From a virus, in IMG/VR virus record IMGVR_UViG_3300030329_003157, positions 1 to 37,929 of that record: a stretch of DNA of 37,929 bases, one strand, 5' to 3'. The stretch's first letter is position 1, and every line of letters starts with the position of its first letter. The position numbers were made by a program, and so were the translations under genes. Shown one piece after another: positions 1-6,714 of this stretch. Under the pieces are notes generated by a model. That model worked only from the letters and a program-made list of their open reading frames with translations. It did not search any database and was not told the DNA's origin.

Positions 1-523
1 GGTATTAGCATCATGTCAAGCAGATGGTGGCGGAATTAATGGAGTAGGATTAGCTGGGAGTCCACATTTAGGTGCAGCTGCCGATTTTGATTTAATTCTA
101 ACAGCCATAATGCCAGAAGACCCAGAATTATCAAATTGGACATTAGTATTACCTCCAGCGATTTATGCAAATCTGGCTAATTTGGTTCAACTTGCTTATG
201 GAACTTCTGGTGCTCCATTAGGTGATAAATTCACTCAAACTGGATCTGTAACTAGATTATTTGGAATGAATGTAGTAGTAAGTCCTAATATCACAACTAG
301 TACAACAGATATGGATAGTGGTAGTGGAACTGATAACCAAGCTGTAGAAGGCTATATTATTCATAAATCTGCTTTGCATATAGCTTTTGCAAAAGATGTA
401 AATATTAAAACAGATTATGACATTGATTATCTAGGAACTAAAATGGTTTCTGATGTTATGTATGGTTGTTTAGTTCGTAATGCTAATCCAGCAGGTCAAA
501 AAAGAGTTCACTTCTTAACTTAA
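1..523 (+). CDS. Major capsid protein, C-terminal part (gene continues from window end)
   Basis: This is the C-terminal part of the coat protein that starts at 37408; the first complete codon is at base 2. The frame runs unbroken across the circular join, giving a 314-residue protein. The part seen here has the look of an HK97-fold shell subunit: an alternating helix and strand region, then a late segment in which residues such as GYIIHKSALHIAFAKDV lead into a compact C-terminal arm ending in KRVHFLT. The ATG at base 110 is internal and is not the real start. A strong hairpin and then a small Lys/Pro-rich gene follow. The family call rests on general pattern, on gene order after a scaffold gene, and on size; I cannot name a specific capsid family. 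Confidence 0.85.
   Translation, partial: VLASCQADGGGINGVGLAGSPHLGAAADFDLILTAIMPEDPELSNWTLVLPPAIYANLANLVQLAYGTSGAPLGDKFTQTGSVTRLFGMNVVVSPNITTSTTDMDSGSGTDNQAVEGYIIHKSALHIAFAKDVNIKTDYDIDYLGTKMVSDVMYGCLVRNANPAGQKRVHFLT
3..100. repeat. Terminal overlap, left copy (circular closure)
   Basis: These 98 bases are identical to 37832-37929. Joining the two ends keeps the capsid reading frame open, so this is the overlap expected when a circular or circularly permuted genome is assembled as a linear contig, not two biological copies. Bases 1-2 (GG) differ from 37830-37831 (AA). The second difference would change a Val codon (GTA) to Ile (ATA), which could be population variation or a contig-end error. 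Confidence 0.9.
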
Positions 524-550
524 TAGTTAAGATAATTCTTATATAATATT

Positions 551-576
551 AGGGTGGTGGTTCTTACTACCACCCT
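551..576 (+). terminator. Strong hairpin after the major capsid gene
   Basis: AGGGTGGTGG at 551-560 pairs with CTACCACCCT at 567-576 (ten pairs, one of them G-U) around a six-base loop. It lies between the capsid stop and the next gene. No U-run follows; the sequence goes on with ATAATTAGGAG, which includes the next ribosome site. It may be a leaky terminator or a stabiliser of the capsid mRNA that lowers expression of the lysis genes. Capsid genes in many phages are followed by such hairpins. Confidence 0.6.
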
Positions 577-594
577 ATAATTAGGAGATTATAA

Positions 595-786
595 ATGTCA
601 AAAGTCAATTATATTACAATTAAGAATAAGAAAAATGGCTTTACAAGAACGATGGGTGAGCCTGAATTTAATGGAATGATTGATAAAGATGATTATGAGG
701 TACTAACTACTGAAAAATCATCAAATCCAAAGCCAAAACCAAAGGCCAAACCAAAGGCAAAGCCTAAAGCAAAGAAAAAGAAATGA
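595..786 (+). CDS. Small Lys/Pro/Ala-repeat protein
   Basis: This 63-residue protein has an ordinary N-terminal half and a tail made almost only of Lys, Pro and Ala in PKAK-type repeats from about residue 45 to the end. Such tails resemble histone H1-like or DNA-condensing tails, but they also occur at the ends of small phage head proteins. The start has a good TTAGGAG site seven bases upstream. Its stop overlaps the endolysin start (ATGA), so the two are probably co-translated. The function is unknown. A role in the head or in binding packaged DNA is an inference from position right after the coat gene and from charge. Confidence 0.75.
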   Translation: MSKVNYITIKNKKNGFTRTMGEPEFNGMIDKDDYEVLTTEKSSNPKPKPKAKPKAKPKAKKKK

Positions 787-1265
787 TCCCAGACTTCAAG
801 GCCTTAATAGATAGGATTACCGAGAACGAAGGTTACCGCCAGGATGTATATACTTGCACCGCTGGATATAAAACTGTCGGGATAGGTATGGCTTTAAAGG
901 ACCTTGAAATATCGCCAGAACTAGCATATGATATTATTAAATGGCAAATAAAAGAAGGGCTTATTCGTATATCTAAAGAACATTCCCAAGAAAAAGTAGC
1001 AGAATTGGCTTCTAAACTTCACTTGTCTTGGTCCGAAAGATTAGATTGGTATGATGATTTGCCACCGATTGTAAAAGGCATTTTAATAGAGATGTCATTT
1101 CAATTAGGTATGCGGGGAGTAAGCAAATTTAAAAAAATGCTAAAGGCTATGAAGGAAAAGGATTGGAAAGAAGCATCTATTCAAATGCTAGATTCTAAAT
1201 GGGCTAGGTTAGATAGCCCTCAAAGGGCGGAAAGATTGGCCGATATAGTAAGAGAGCATGGTTAG
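783..1265 (+). CDS. Endolysin, T4-type lysozyme (GH24 muramidase)
   Basis: This 160-residue enzyme is predicted to cut the glycan backbone of peptidoglycan at the end of infection. The GH24 signature is clear near the N-terminus: Glu16, then Cys25, then Thr31 in YTCTAGYKTVGIG, with the spacing E-8-C-5-T. T4 lysozyme has Asp at the second position; Cys there is a known variant in this family. The length matches single-domain phage lysozymes. No signal peptide or membrane anchor is visible at the N-terminus, so release would need a holin, and several candidate membrane proteins follow directly. It overlaps the preceding gene by four bases (ATGA), and the next gene begins directly after its stop. 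Confidence 0.9.
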   Translation: MIPDFKALIDRITENEGYRQDVYTCTAGYKTVGIGMALKDLEISPELAYDIIKWQIKEGLIRISKEHSQEKVAELASKLHLSWSERLDWYDDLPPIVKGILIEMSFQLGMRGVSKFKKMLKAMKEKDWKEASIQMLDSKWARLDSPQRAERLADIVREHG

Positions 1266-1550
1266 GTGGAACAATGGGTAAGTATTGCAGAAAGATTTGG
1301 CTTACCTATGGTAATGCTACTTGGAATGTCGTATGGCATGGTTCAGCTTTTCAAATGGTTAGCTAATGATTTAATGAAACAAATAGCCGATAATCATTCT
1401 AGAATTGAAAATATTATTGTTAAGCTAATTGATAATAGTAAAGAAGAAAGACAGCAAAACAGGCAAAATATGAATGAAATTTTATCTAGAATGGACCAAA
1501 CTATATCAATAATGTCAAAACTGTCAGGAAATGGCTTAAAGAAAAAATGA
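1266..1550 (+). CDS. Small membrane and coiled-coil protein, holin candidate
   Basis: This 94-residue protein starts at a GTG that directly abuts the endolysin stop. It has one membrane segment at about residues 11-31 (LPMVMLLGMSYGMVQLF is the core), then a charged, heptad-like helical region and a Lys-rich end. One N-terminal membrane helix followed by a cytoplasmic coiled coil resembles small holin or holin-like proteins such as the BhlA type. With the lysozyme just upstream, a role in lysis is likely, but three neighbours are also candidates and the sequence does not show which one makes the hole. Confidence 0.65.
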   Translation: MEQWVSIAERFGLPMVMLLGMSYGMVQLFKWLANDLMKQIADNHSRIENIIVKLIDNSKEERQQNRQNMNEILSRMDQTISIMSKLSGNGLKKK

Positions 1551-1963
1551 ACAAAGTTGATTTAGAAAAATTAAAAAAAGAGAGAAATGCCAAACAAAGG
1601 CTTATGAAAGATAGGGCTATGGTTTGGGTTTCTATGTTAGCCCTTCCAAGCATTTGTTTAATGGTTGGGGCCTTAATTTATTCAGCTAAAACTTTAGGTG
1701 AAAGCCAATTAGCGGTTATATCTGGATTAGTTTCTTCTGTAACAATCGGTTTAATAACAGTATTACAAAGAATTACAGGTGCGGAAAAAGAGGACCCTTT
1801 AGTATCTATTGCTAAAGAATTAGTTCAACATCTAACAGAATCTAATGAAGGTTCTAAAGAAATTATTATGGATGATAAATCTATTAGAATACAAGGTAAA
1901 GATTCTAAAATAGTTCAAGGAAAGCATTTACTATACGGGAAAGATGGTAAATTAGATGACTGA
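1547..1963 (+). CDS. Two-helix membrane protein, holin candidate
   Basis: This 138-residue protein starts in an ATGA overlap with the previous stop. A Lys/Arg-rich N-terminus (about 1-25) precedes two hydrophobic segments at about residues 26-46 and 54-74, separated by a short polar turn. The remaining half is polar and acidic. Two closely spaced membrane helices with charged flanks are the layout of class II holins, so this is the best single holin candidate by topology. Identification is by topology and position beside the lysozyme only; no sequence motif is diagnostic. Confidence 0.65.
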   Translation: MNKVDLEKLKKERNAKQRLMKDRAMVWVSMLALPSICLMVGALIYSAKTLGESQLAVISGLVSSVTIGLITVLQRITGAEKEDPLVSIAKELVQHLTESNEGSKEIIMDDKSIRIQGKDSKIVQGKHLLYGKDGKLDD

Positions 1964-2255
1964 TGAAGCCATAAGATTGGTCCAGGAGCTTGGTTTTCCT
2001 GTTGCGGTAGCTTTGGGTTGTATGTTAATGCTTGGATGGGTTGTAAAATACATTTTGAAAGAAAAAATTGACGATACACTTAAAAATTTTGGGAATCGCC
2101 ATGATTTATTATTAAAAGAAATAGATGAAATTAAGAAAGAAATGCACCTTCGATTTGACCAGGAACGAGATGATACAGAAAAGGTTAAAAAGTGGTGTAG
2201 CGAAATCAAGTCAGATTTAAAAGTTTATATTGATTTAACAATGAAAGGAAAATAA
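1956..2255 (+). CDS. Small membrane and coiled-coil protein of the lysis block
   Basis: This 99-residue protein overlaps the previous gene by eight bases. A single membrane segment at about residues 14-33 (VAVALGCMLMLGWVVKYI) is followed by a long, heptad-rich charged helix. The layout matches the protein encoded at 1266-1550, and both carry an ERFGLP or ELGFP-like stretch just before the helix, so the two may be divergent duplicates. It could be a holin, antiholin or spanin-like helper. No lipobox or signal-arrest motif is visible, so I do not call it a spanin. Confidence 0.65.
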   Translation: MTDEAIRLVQELGFPVAVALGCMLMLGWVVKYILKEKIDDTLKNFGNRHDLLLKEIDEIKKEMHLRFDQERDDTEKVKKWCSEIKSDLKVYIDLTMKGK

Positions 2256-2256
2256 C

Positions 2257-2403
2257 ATGGAATGGTTAGCAAGTAATTGGGATTTATGTTTATTAGTGTT
2301 TATGATTGCAGAAAAAGCAGTTAAGTTAAGTCCGACAACTTATGATGATATTTTATTAGATATGGTTTGGGGTGGTGTTAAGAAAATGATGGGTAAAAAG
2401 TGA
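2257..2403 (+). CDS. 48-residue membrane-associated protein
   Basis: This short gene lies between two lysis-block genes, one base after the preceding stop. It encodes 48 residues: an amphipathic to hydrophobic N-terminal half (WDLCLLVFMIAEKAVKL), then SPTTYDDILLDMVW and a Lys-rich end. Small proteins with a hydrophobic helix followed by KLTPT-x-x-DD-type sequence recur in phage genomes near lysis or tail genes; this is from memory and no function is established. The downstream gene begins with a GTGA overlap of its stop, which supports translation. Confidence 0.65.
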   Translation: MEWLASNWDLCLLVFMIAEKAVKLSPTTYDDILLDMVWGGVKKMMGKK

Positions 2404-2804
2404 TACAGGCCAAATTAATAGGATTAGTATTAAAAGCCCTTTTTAAATCTGATATTTTTCAAGGGCTAATTAAGTATAAAGATGAAGATAATGAGCTTGA
2501 TATTAAGGTTAGGGATTTAGAAAAAAATATAACTGATATTGGGTTTAAGCATACAGCGGTAATAGATATGGTTAAAGGCTATTCTGAAACTATAGATAAT
2601 GTAGAACAAAATGTAAAATCTATAGATAAAGTTATTAAAAAAGTTGAAAGCAAAATAAAACAAATAGACAAAATAGCCCATCCACCCGCAATACCTTTAA
2701 AAGAAATAAATGAATTTCGAGCTATGAAAGATGAATTTAAAGGTGTTAAAAAAATAATAGATAAAATGAAAAAAGTAAGTTTATTAAAATCGGTATTTAA
2801 ATAA
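2400..2804 (+). CDS. Coiled-coil protein of the lysis block
   Basis: This 134-residue protein begins at a GTG that overlaps the preceding stop (GTGA). After an N-terminal stretch with some hydrophobic character (about residues 1-25), nearly all of it is predicted helix with Lys, Ile and Glu heptads at about 35-100, then a Pro-containing break and a second basic helix. No enzyme motif is visible. Its stop overlaps the next start (TAATG), which links the lysis block to the accessory virion genes. It could be structural or a lysis helper. Confidence 0.6.
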   Translation: MIQAKLIGLVLKALFKSDIFQGLIKYKDEDNELDIKVRDLEKNITDIGFKHTAVIDMVKGYSETIDNVEQNVKSIDKVIKKVESKIKQIDKIAHPPAIPLKEINEFRAMKDEFKGVKKIIDKMKKVSLLKSVFK

Positions 2805-3307
2805 TGGGTTCTATATCACAGACATTTTCAGAAACATTTACAAGTGATCAGGGTGTAACTTGGTCTGCATCTACTAGGAGTAATACTTATGAGGATATAG
2901 ATAATTATGATCGTAGAATATTATATTTAAACAGAGATAAAATACAAATAGCAGAAATTAATGATACAGGAACTGGATCAGTTGATGGTTGTCCTTGTTA
3001 TGATTGGGATTTTATACGATTTATAAGAATAGCGAATTTAATGGATGGGACAGAAGATGCTCATGATATAGCAATTCAACTTAGAACAAATGAAAGTACA
3101 CCAATAGATTATTTATTTATACTTCCTCCTAAAAGAGTTTTTATATTAGGAACTGGTCCACTATCAACATCAAATGCTTTTACAAATAAATTAGGAGCAA
3201 ATAAAGATGCTTTAGGAACTCCCGTAGGTATTTTTATAGCTTCAAATGATAGTCATAGTTCTAAGGTAGTGAAAGCTGATATTTTAATAGCATCAGAGGG
3301 AGATTAA
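2804..3307 (+). CDS. Beta-rich virion protein, copy 1 of three tandem paralogues
   Basis: This 167-residue protein is rich in Ser, Thr and Asp with alternating strand-like segments, and has no signal peptide or membrane segment. It shares an ordered pattern with the next two genes: a central RFIRIANL block leading into DIAIQLRTNES, then a hydrophobic strand (YLFILPPKRVFIL), and a C-terminal strand after SNDSHSSKVV ending in DILIASEGD. The repeat pattern and its place between capsid and connector genes suggest a small decoration, head-fibre or fibre-tip protein. It starts in a TAATG overlap. Confidence 0.65.
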   Translation: MGSISQTFSETFTSDQGVTWSASTRSNTYEDIDNYDRRILYLNRDKIQIAEINDTGTGSVDGCPCYDWDFIRFIRIANLMDGTEDAHDIAIQLRTNESTPIDYLFILPPKRVFILGTGPLSTSNAFTNKLGANKDALGTPVGIFIASNDSHSSKVVKADILIASEGD

Positions 3308-3308
3308 A

Positions 3309-3842
3309 ATGGCACATACATTAGATATTAAATATACAGAATCAGGAACAGTAGCAGGGAATGCTATAAGTTATGAAGTTTCAGATACTATTTCTATAGA
3401 TAAGGTAGTACATTTTAGATATAAACCTTTTAAGACTACTACAGCACATTCTGATTATATTTACAGGAAAGGTGGCGGAGCTAGTGGAGGATTATTTGAT
3501 TCAGATGGGTCTGCATTGAAATATGCTAGATTTACAAATTGTGCTTCATCGGGATTAGGTACTTCTTATGATATAACAATAGAAATGACAAACTCAGAAT
3601 CTGATAGTACAGAAGATACACCCTGGATTTTTAAATTAAAAGGAGGAGAAAGTTTAGTATTGTCTAAATGGATTAATTCTCAAGGAATAGGCTATAAAGG
3701 ATTAGATGATTCTCCAACTCTTGCAACTTTAGAGAATGAAAATATAGAAAGTAATTTAAGTAATATCAATACTATAAAGTGTGTTGAAATAGGTTCAAGT
3801 GGACCGCACTTAGAAGTATTGTTAGCAATGTCAGGATTTTAA
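3309..3842 (+). CDS. Beta-rich virion protein, copy 2 of three tandem paralogues
   Basis: This 177-residue protein begins one base after the preceding stop. The central block KYARFTNCASSG leading to YDITIEMTNSES, then WIFKLKGGESLVL, and the end IGSSGPHLEVLLAMSGF line up in order with the genes on each side. It has a Gly-rich loop (RKGGGASGG) near residues 54-62 that the others lack. The function is unknown; a decoration or fibre role is inferred from composition and context. The three copies are diverged enough that they may form a heteromer instead of being redundant. Confidence 0.65.
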   Translation: MAHTLDIKYTESGTVAGNAISYEVSDTISIDKVVHFRYKPFKTTTAHSDYIYRKGGGASGGLFDSDGSALKYARFTNCASSGLGTSYDITIEMTNSESDSTEDTPWIFKLKGGESLVLSKWINSQGIGYKGLDDSPTLATLENENIESNLSNINTIKCVEIGSSGPHLEVLLAMSGF

Positions 3843-3843
3843 T

Positions 3844-4404
3844 ATGTCAGTAAGAGATTATGATACAGAATCAATAACTTTAAGTGTAGGAGATGGCTTA
3901 ATTACAGAAACTGTAACTATAGGACCATTTGCAGAAGTTTTTAGATTTCATGGCCATTGGGTGGCAGATAAACCTATCTTATTATGGCAACGAAATTCAA
4001 GCCATGATTCAACAGATGATGATACTTTTTCAAATATGCCAGGGTTAGGAGCTGAATCAGGAGTAAGAGATATATCAACTGTATCTAATCCACATTTAAG
4101 ATACTTGAGAATTGCTTCAATATATCCAACTGGTGTATATTCTAGATTTTGGGTGATTTGTAAATTAAATAATGGAAGTTATTTAACAAGAACAGCAGAT
4201 AAAGGTACTTCAATTCCTATGGTGTATTTTATCAATGGTACTACAAATGGAGATTTAGAAGAAATGGGAGTAGCAACTCCTGATAGTGGAGATTCAAGTA
4301 TTCAATCTACTGCAGCTATTCCTGGTAATGAAATAGACTATATAGCCTTAGAAACAGAGGGGTCTAATCATGATATAGATATTTACATGGGATTTGATAC
4401 TTAA
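3844..4404 (+). CDS. Beta-rich virion protein, copy 3 of three tandem paralogues
   Basis: This 186-residue protein begins one base after the previous stop. It carries the third version of the shared pattern: EVFRFHGHW near residue 30, RYLRIASIY near 82, FWVICKLNNGS, and the end GSNHDIDIYMGFDT. Three aromatic and His residues in the first block (FHGHW) could line a ligand or metal site, but that is only a guess. It is predicted to be all beta, soluble and cytoplasmic until assembled, with the same inferred role as its neighbours. Confidence 0.65.
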   Translation: MSVRDYDTESITLSVGDGLITETVTIGPFAEVFRFHGHWVADKPILLWQRNSSHDSTDDDTFSNMPGLGAESGVRDISTVSNPHLRYLRIASIYPTGVYSRFWVICKLNNGSYLTRTADKGTSIPMVYFINGTTNGDLEEMGVATPDSGDSSIQSTAAIPGNEIDYIALETEGSNHDIDIYMGFDT

Positions 4405-4405
4405 A

Positions 4406-5740
4406 ATGTCTAAGAGTTTAAGAATTGGGAATTATCCATGTGCAATAACAGAAGATTTAGCCAATGTAACTATTGGGAGCAATAGAACTTCATTAGAGAT
4501 TGCTTCTTTAGGTAATGGAGCTAGAATTAATGGTGATTTAGAAGTTACTGGAAATATAATAGGACAAATTCTTTATACAGATATGATATTAGATGATATT
4601 AATTGTGATGATTTGGTTTGTGATGATTTAACAGCCAATGGTTCTACTATAACATTACAAAATTTAAGTTTAACTAAAACTTCTGGAGCTACAACCTCTC
4701 AAGATATATATAATCCTAATGGAGATTTATATTTAAGAGCAAATTCAAGAATTTTATTTAAAGATCATGATGAAGATATAACAATTTTTAATTTTGATTT
4801 AGATGATCAGCGTTTTAAAATACAAGATGATGGTGATACTGGAGATTATTTTAGTATTACTTTATCACCACATGGAGCTACAACTATAGCAACTATAGAT
4901 GATAATGCTACTGCAGCAGACTTAACAATAGATGTAGATGGCGATATAACTTTAGACCCAGCAGGTGGAGATATTACACTAAAAGGCGATGGTACAGAAT
5001 ATGCGAGATTTAGTAAGACAAATTCACAATTAGTATTTTATGAAAATGGTGGTGCTTCAACTGATGATTATTTTAGATTGAGATGTACTACAAACGGAGA
5101 AACACAAATAACAACATTTGATACTGCTGGATCAGATGCAGATTTTATATTAGATGTAGATGGGGATATTACTCTTGATTCGCATACAGGTGTTTTTGTA
5201 ACTAAAAGGGCAGGTGTAGAATTCAGTTCTTCTAATAGTAGCTATGCGGGAATGCTTCTAGGCTTTACTGAAGTATTTGATGATAGTATTAGTGGTGAAG
5301 ATACATTTCAATCAACCACTACATCATTTGTTAATTTAAGTTTAACACAAGGTGGTGGAGAAAAATATTTAAAAGTAGCTTTTGTAGTTCCTCCAAGCAA
5401 TAAAGTTTTAATTAAGGTTCATTTACCTGCTTGTGCTTATTGTGATGGAACTTTACATTTAGGTCTTGCAACTGATACTTCTGCAACAACCTTGCATGAA
5501 GATTATGAAAGAAGAGTTTGGGATGTAGATGAAACTGATACTGTTGGAATATTCTATCAATGGGTAGTTCATGGATCAGATCATAGTTGGAGTGCAGGAC
5601 AATCTAAAACATTATATGCTATGGTAAAAGAAGATACCGCAGGTGGAAGATTATTTAGTGGAGATGCAACTTTAGCTAATTATGGTGCTTGGACTATGGA
5701 AGCGGTAGCATTACCAGCAACAGTAGGAGATGGATCGTAA
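4406..5740 (+). CDS. Fibre-like protein with DVDGDITLD repeats
   Basis: This 444-residue protein starts at the ATG at 4406, one base after the preceding stop; an upstream TTG in frame would overlap that gene and is less likely. Residues about 125-270 hold two copies of a roughly 70-residue unit, each ending in ADLTIDVDGDITLD or ADFILDVDGDITLD. Repeats of this type occur in phage and metagenomic fibre proteins and are expected to form elongated trimeric beta structures. The last 160 residues form a distinct C-terminal domain with Gly, Trp and Cys, probably the exposed tip. It may be a head fibre, given its place between capsid and connector genes, or a side tail fibre. Confidence 0.7.
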   Translation: MSKSLRIGNYPCAITEDLANVTIGSNRTSLEIASLGNGARINGDLEVTGNIIGQILYTDMILDDINCDDLVCDDLTANGSTITLQNLSLTKTSGATTSQDIYNPNGDLYLRANSRILFKDHDEDITIFNFDLDDQRFKIQDDGDTGDYFSITLSPHGATTIATIDDNATAADLTIDVDGDITLDPAGGDITLKGDGTEYARFSKTNSQLVFYENGGASTDDYFRLRCTTNGETQITTFDTAGSDADFILDVDGDITLDSHTGVFVTKRAGVEFSSSNSSYAGMLLGFTEVFDDSISGEDTFQSTTTSFVNLSLTQGGGEKYLKVAFVVPPSNKVLIKVHLPACAYCDGTLHLGLATDTSATTLHEDYERRVWDVDETDTVGIFYQWVVHGSDHSWSAGQSKTLYAMVKEDTAGGRLFSGDATLANYGAWTMEAVALPATVGDGS

Positions 5741-5901
5741 TGGATGATGTAAAAGAAATAAAAAAAATTAAAAGTAATGGAAATAAAGAGAAACTTTCTA
5801 AAAAAGAAATGATTTTAAAATTAGAAGAAGAAATAGAAAAAATTAAAGTTATGTATCATCAAAAAACTGGTGCATTAGCTTATTTAAAGGAGCTTGAATA
5901 A
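5740..5901 (+). CDS. 53-residue coiled-coil protein
   Basis: The start at 5740 overlaps the fibre gene stop (TAATG), and its own stop overlaps the next start in the same way. The 53 residues are mostly Lys, Glu, Ile and Leu in heptads (KEMILKLEEEIEKIKVMY), so one coiled-coil helix is predicted. Set between two fibre-like genes, it could be a trimerisation partner or a fibre chaperone; neither is shown by the sequence. Starting further upstream would force a long overlap with the fibre gene and has no support. Confidence 0.6.
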   Translation: MDDVKEIKKIKSNGNKEKLSKKEMILKLEEEIEKIKVMYHQKTGALAYLKELE

Positions 5902-6704
5902 TGCCTTCTAAAACTAATAAAACTTATTCTAGTTATTATAAAAATGATGTAGCTATAGAACAGGCTGGAAATACTGGTATTGATGGAACTTCTAGGAGAT
6001 TAATAGACGGGGCAGGTAATAATACATCTCTTTTATTATCAAATAATGATTTTCAAGTTAAGCCAACTGTATCTAATACAACTACAACTATGACAGTAAA
6101 AAATAAAGCAGGTAATAATATATTGTCGGTAGATACAGAAAATAGTAGGGTTTTAGTTGGTGCTTCGCAGGTAGATGCTTTAGTTCAGTATGCTTATTTT
6201 TCATGTAGCCAAATGGATGTAGCAACAAGCCATATTATGATACCATTTCAATCTTCACATTCTTTTGGGGCTACAGATTCGTCAAATGAAGTTAATCTAG
6301 GAACAAGCACAAATCCAGCAACTTCTTTAGATGTATCAGGGGAAACTAATACAAATGAATTCTCAAATTGTTTTTGGTATATTCCAGATGCAATAACTAT
6401 AAGGGCGGTCCATATTTTAGTAGGAGGTTCACAAGCATCTACAACAGATAATTTAGATTTTCATTTAAGTTATTATACTTTAGATACAACAACAAATTTA
6501 GGTGATTTATCAAGTGGTGTAGTTATCGCAGATCAATCTGCTGTTATATCAGATGTGCATCAAGATGCGATAAAATATAAAAGTTTAACAATAGATTCAA
6601 ATAATAATGAAGTAGCATCTGGAAAAGTTATTATTTTAACTGTTAAATCCACAGGAACAACAGAGATTTCAGTAAATGCAACAGTAAAATTTAGCATACA
6701 ATAG
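5901..6704 (+). CDS. Fibre-like virion protein
   Basis: This 267-residue protein is rich in Asn, Thr, Ser and Val. Residues about 43-90 have the short strand pattern seen at fibre bases (NNTSLLLSNNDFQVK leading to NKAGNNILSVDTENSRVLVG). A second, globular-looking domain follows from about residue 95 to the end and holds the phrase IRAVHILVGGSQAS. It probably assembles as a beta-structured trimer attached to the particle. It is called fibre-like from composition, strand repeats and neighbours only; its partner and ligand are unknown. Confidence 0.6.
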   Translation: MPSKTNKTYSSYYKNDVAIEQAGNTGIDGTSRRLIDGAGNNTSLLLSNNDFQVKPTVSNTTTTMTVKNKAGNNILSVDTENSRVLVGASQVDALVQYAYFSCSQMDVATSHIMIPFQSSHSFGATDSSNEVNLGTSTNPATSLDVSGETNTNEFSNCFWYIPDAITIRAVHILVGGSQASTTDNLDFHLSYYTLDTTTNLGDLSSGVVIADQSAVISDVHQDAIKYKSLTIDSNNNEVASGKVIILTVKSTGTTEISVNATVKFSIQ

Positions 6705-6714
6705 GAGATAATTT

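Noticed and set aside
3-100. Terminal direct repeats as true genome ends
   Set aside because: The repeat lies inside the capsid gene, and the frame continues through it only when one copy is removed. Assembly overlap is the better explanation.
783-1265. Inactive lysozyme because the catalytic Asp is replaced by Cys
   Set aside because: Cys at this position with the same spacing is a recognised variant in GH24 phage enzymes.
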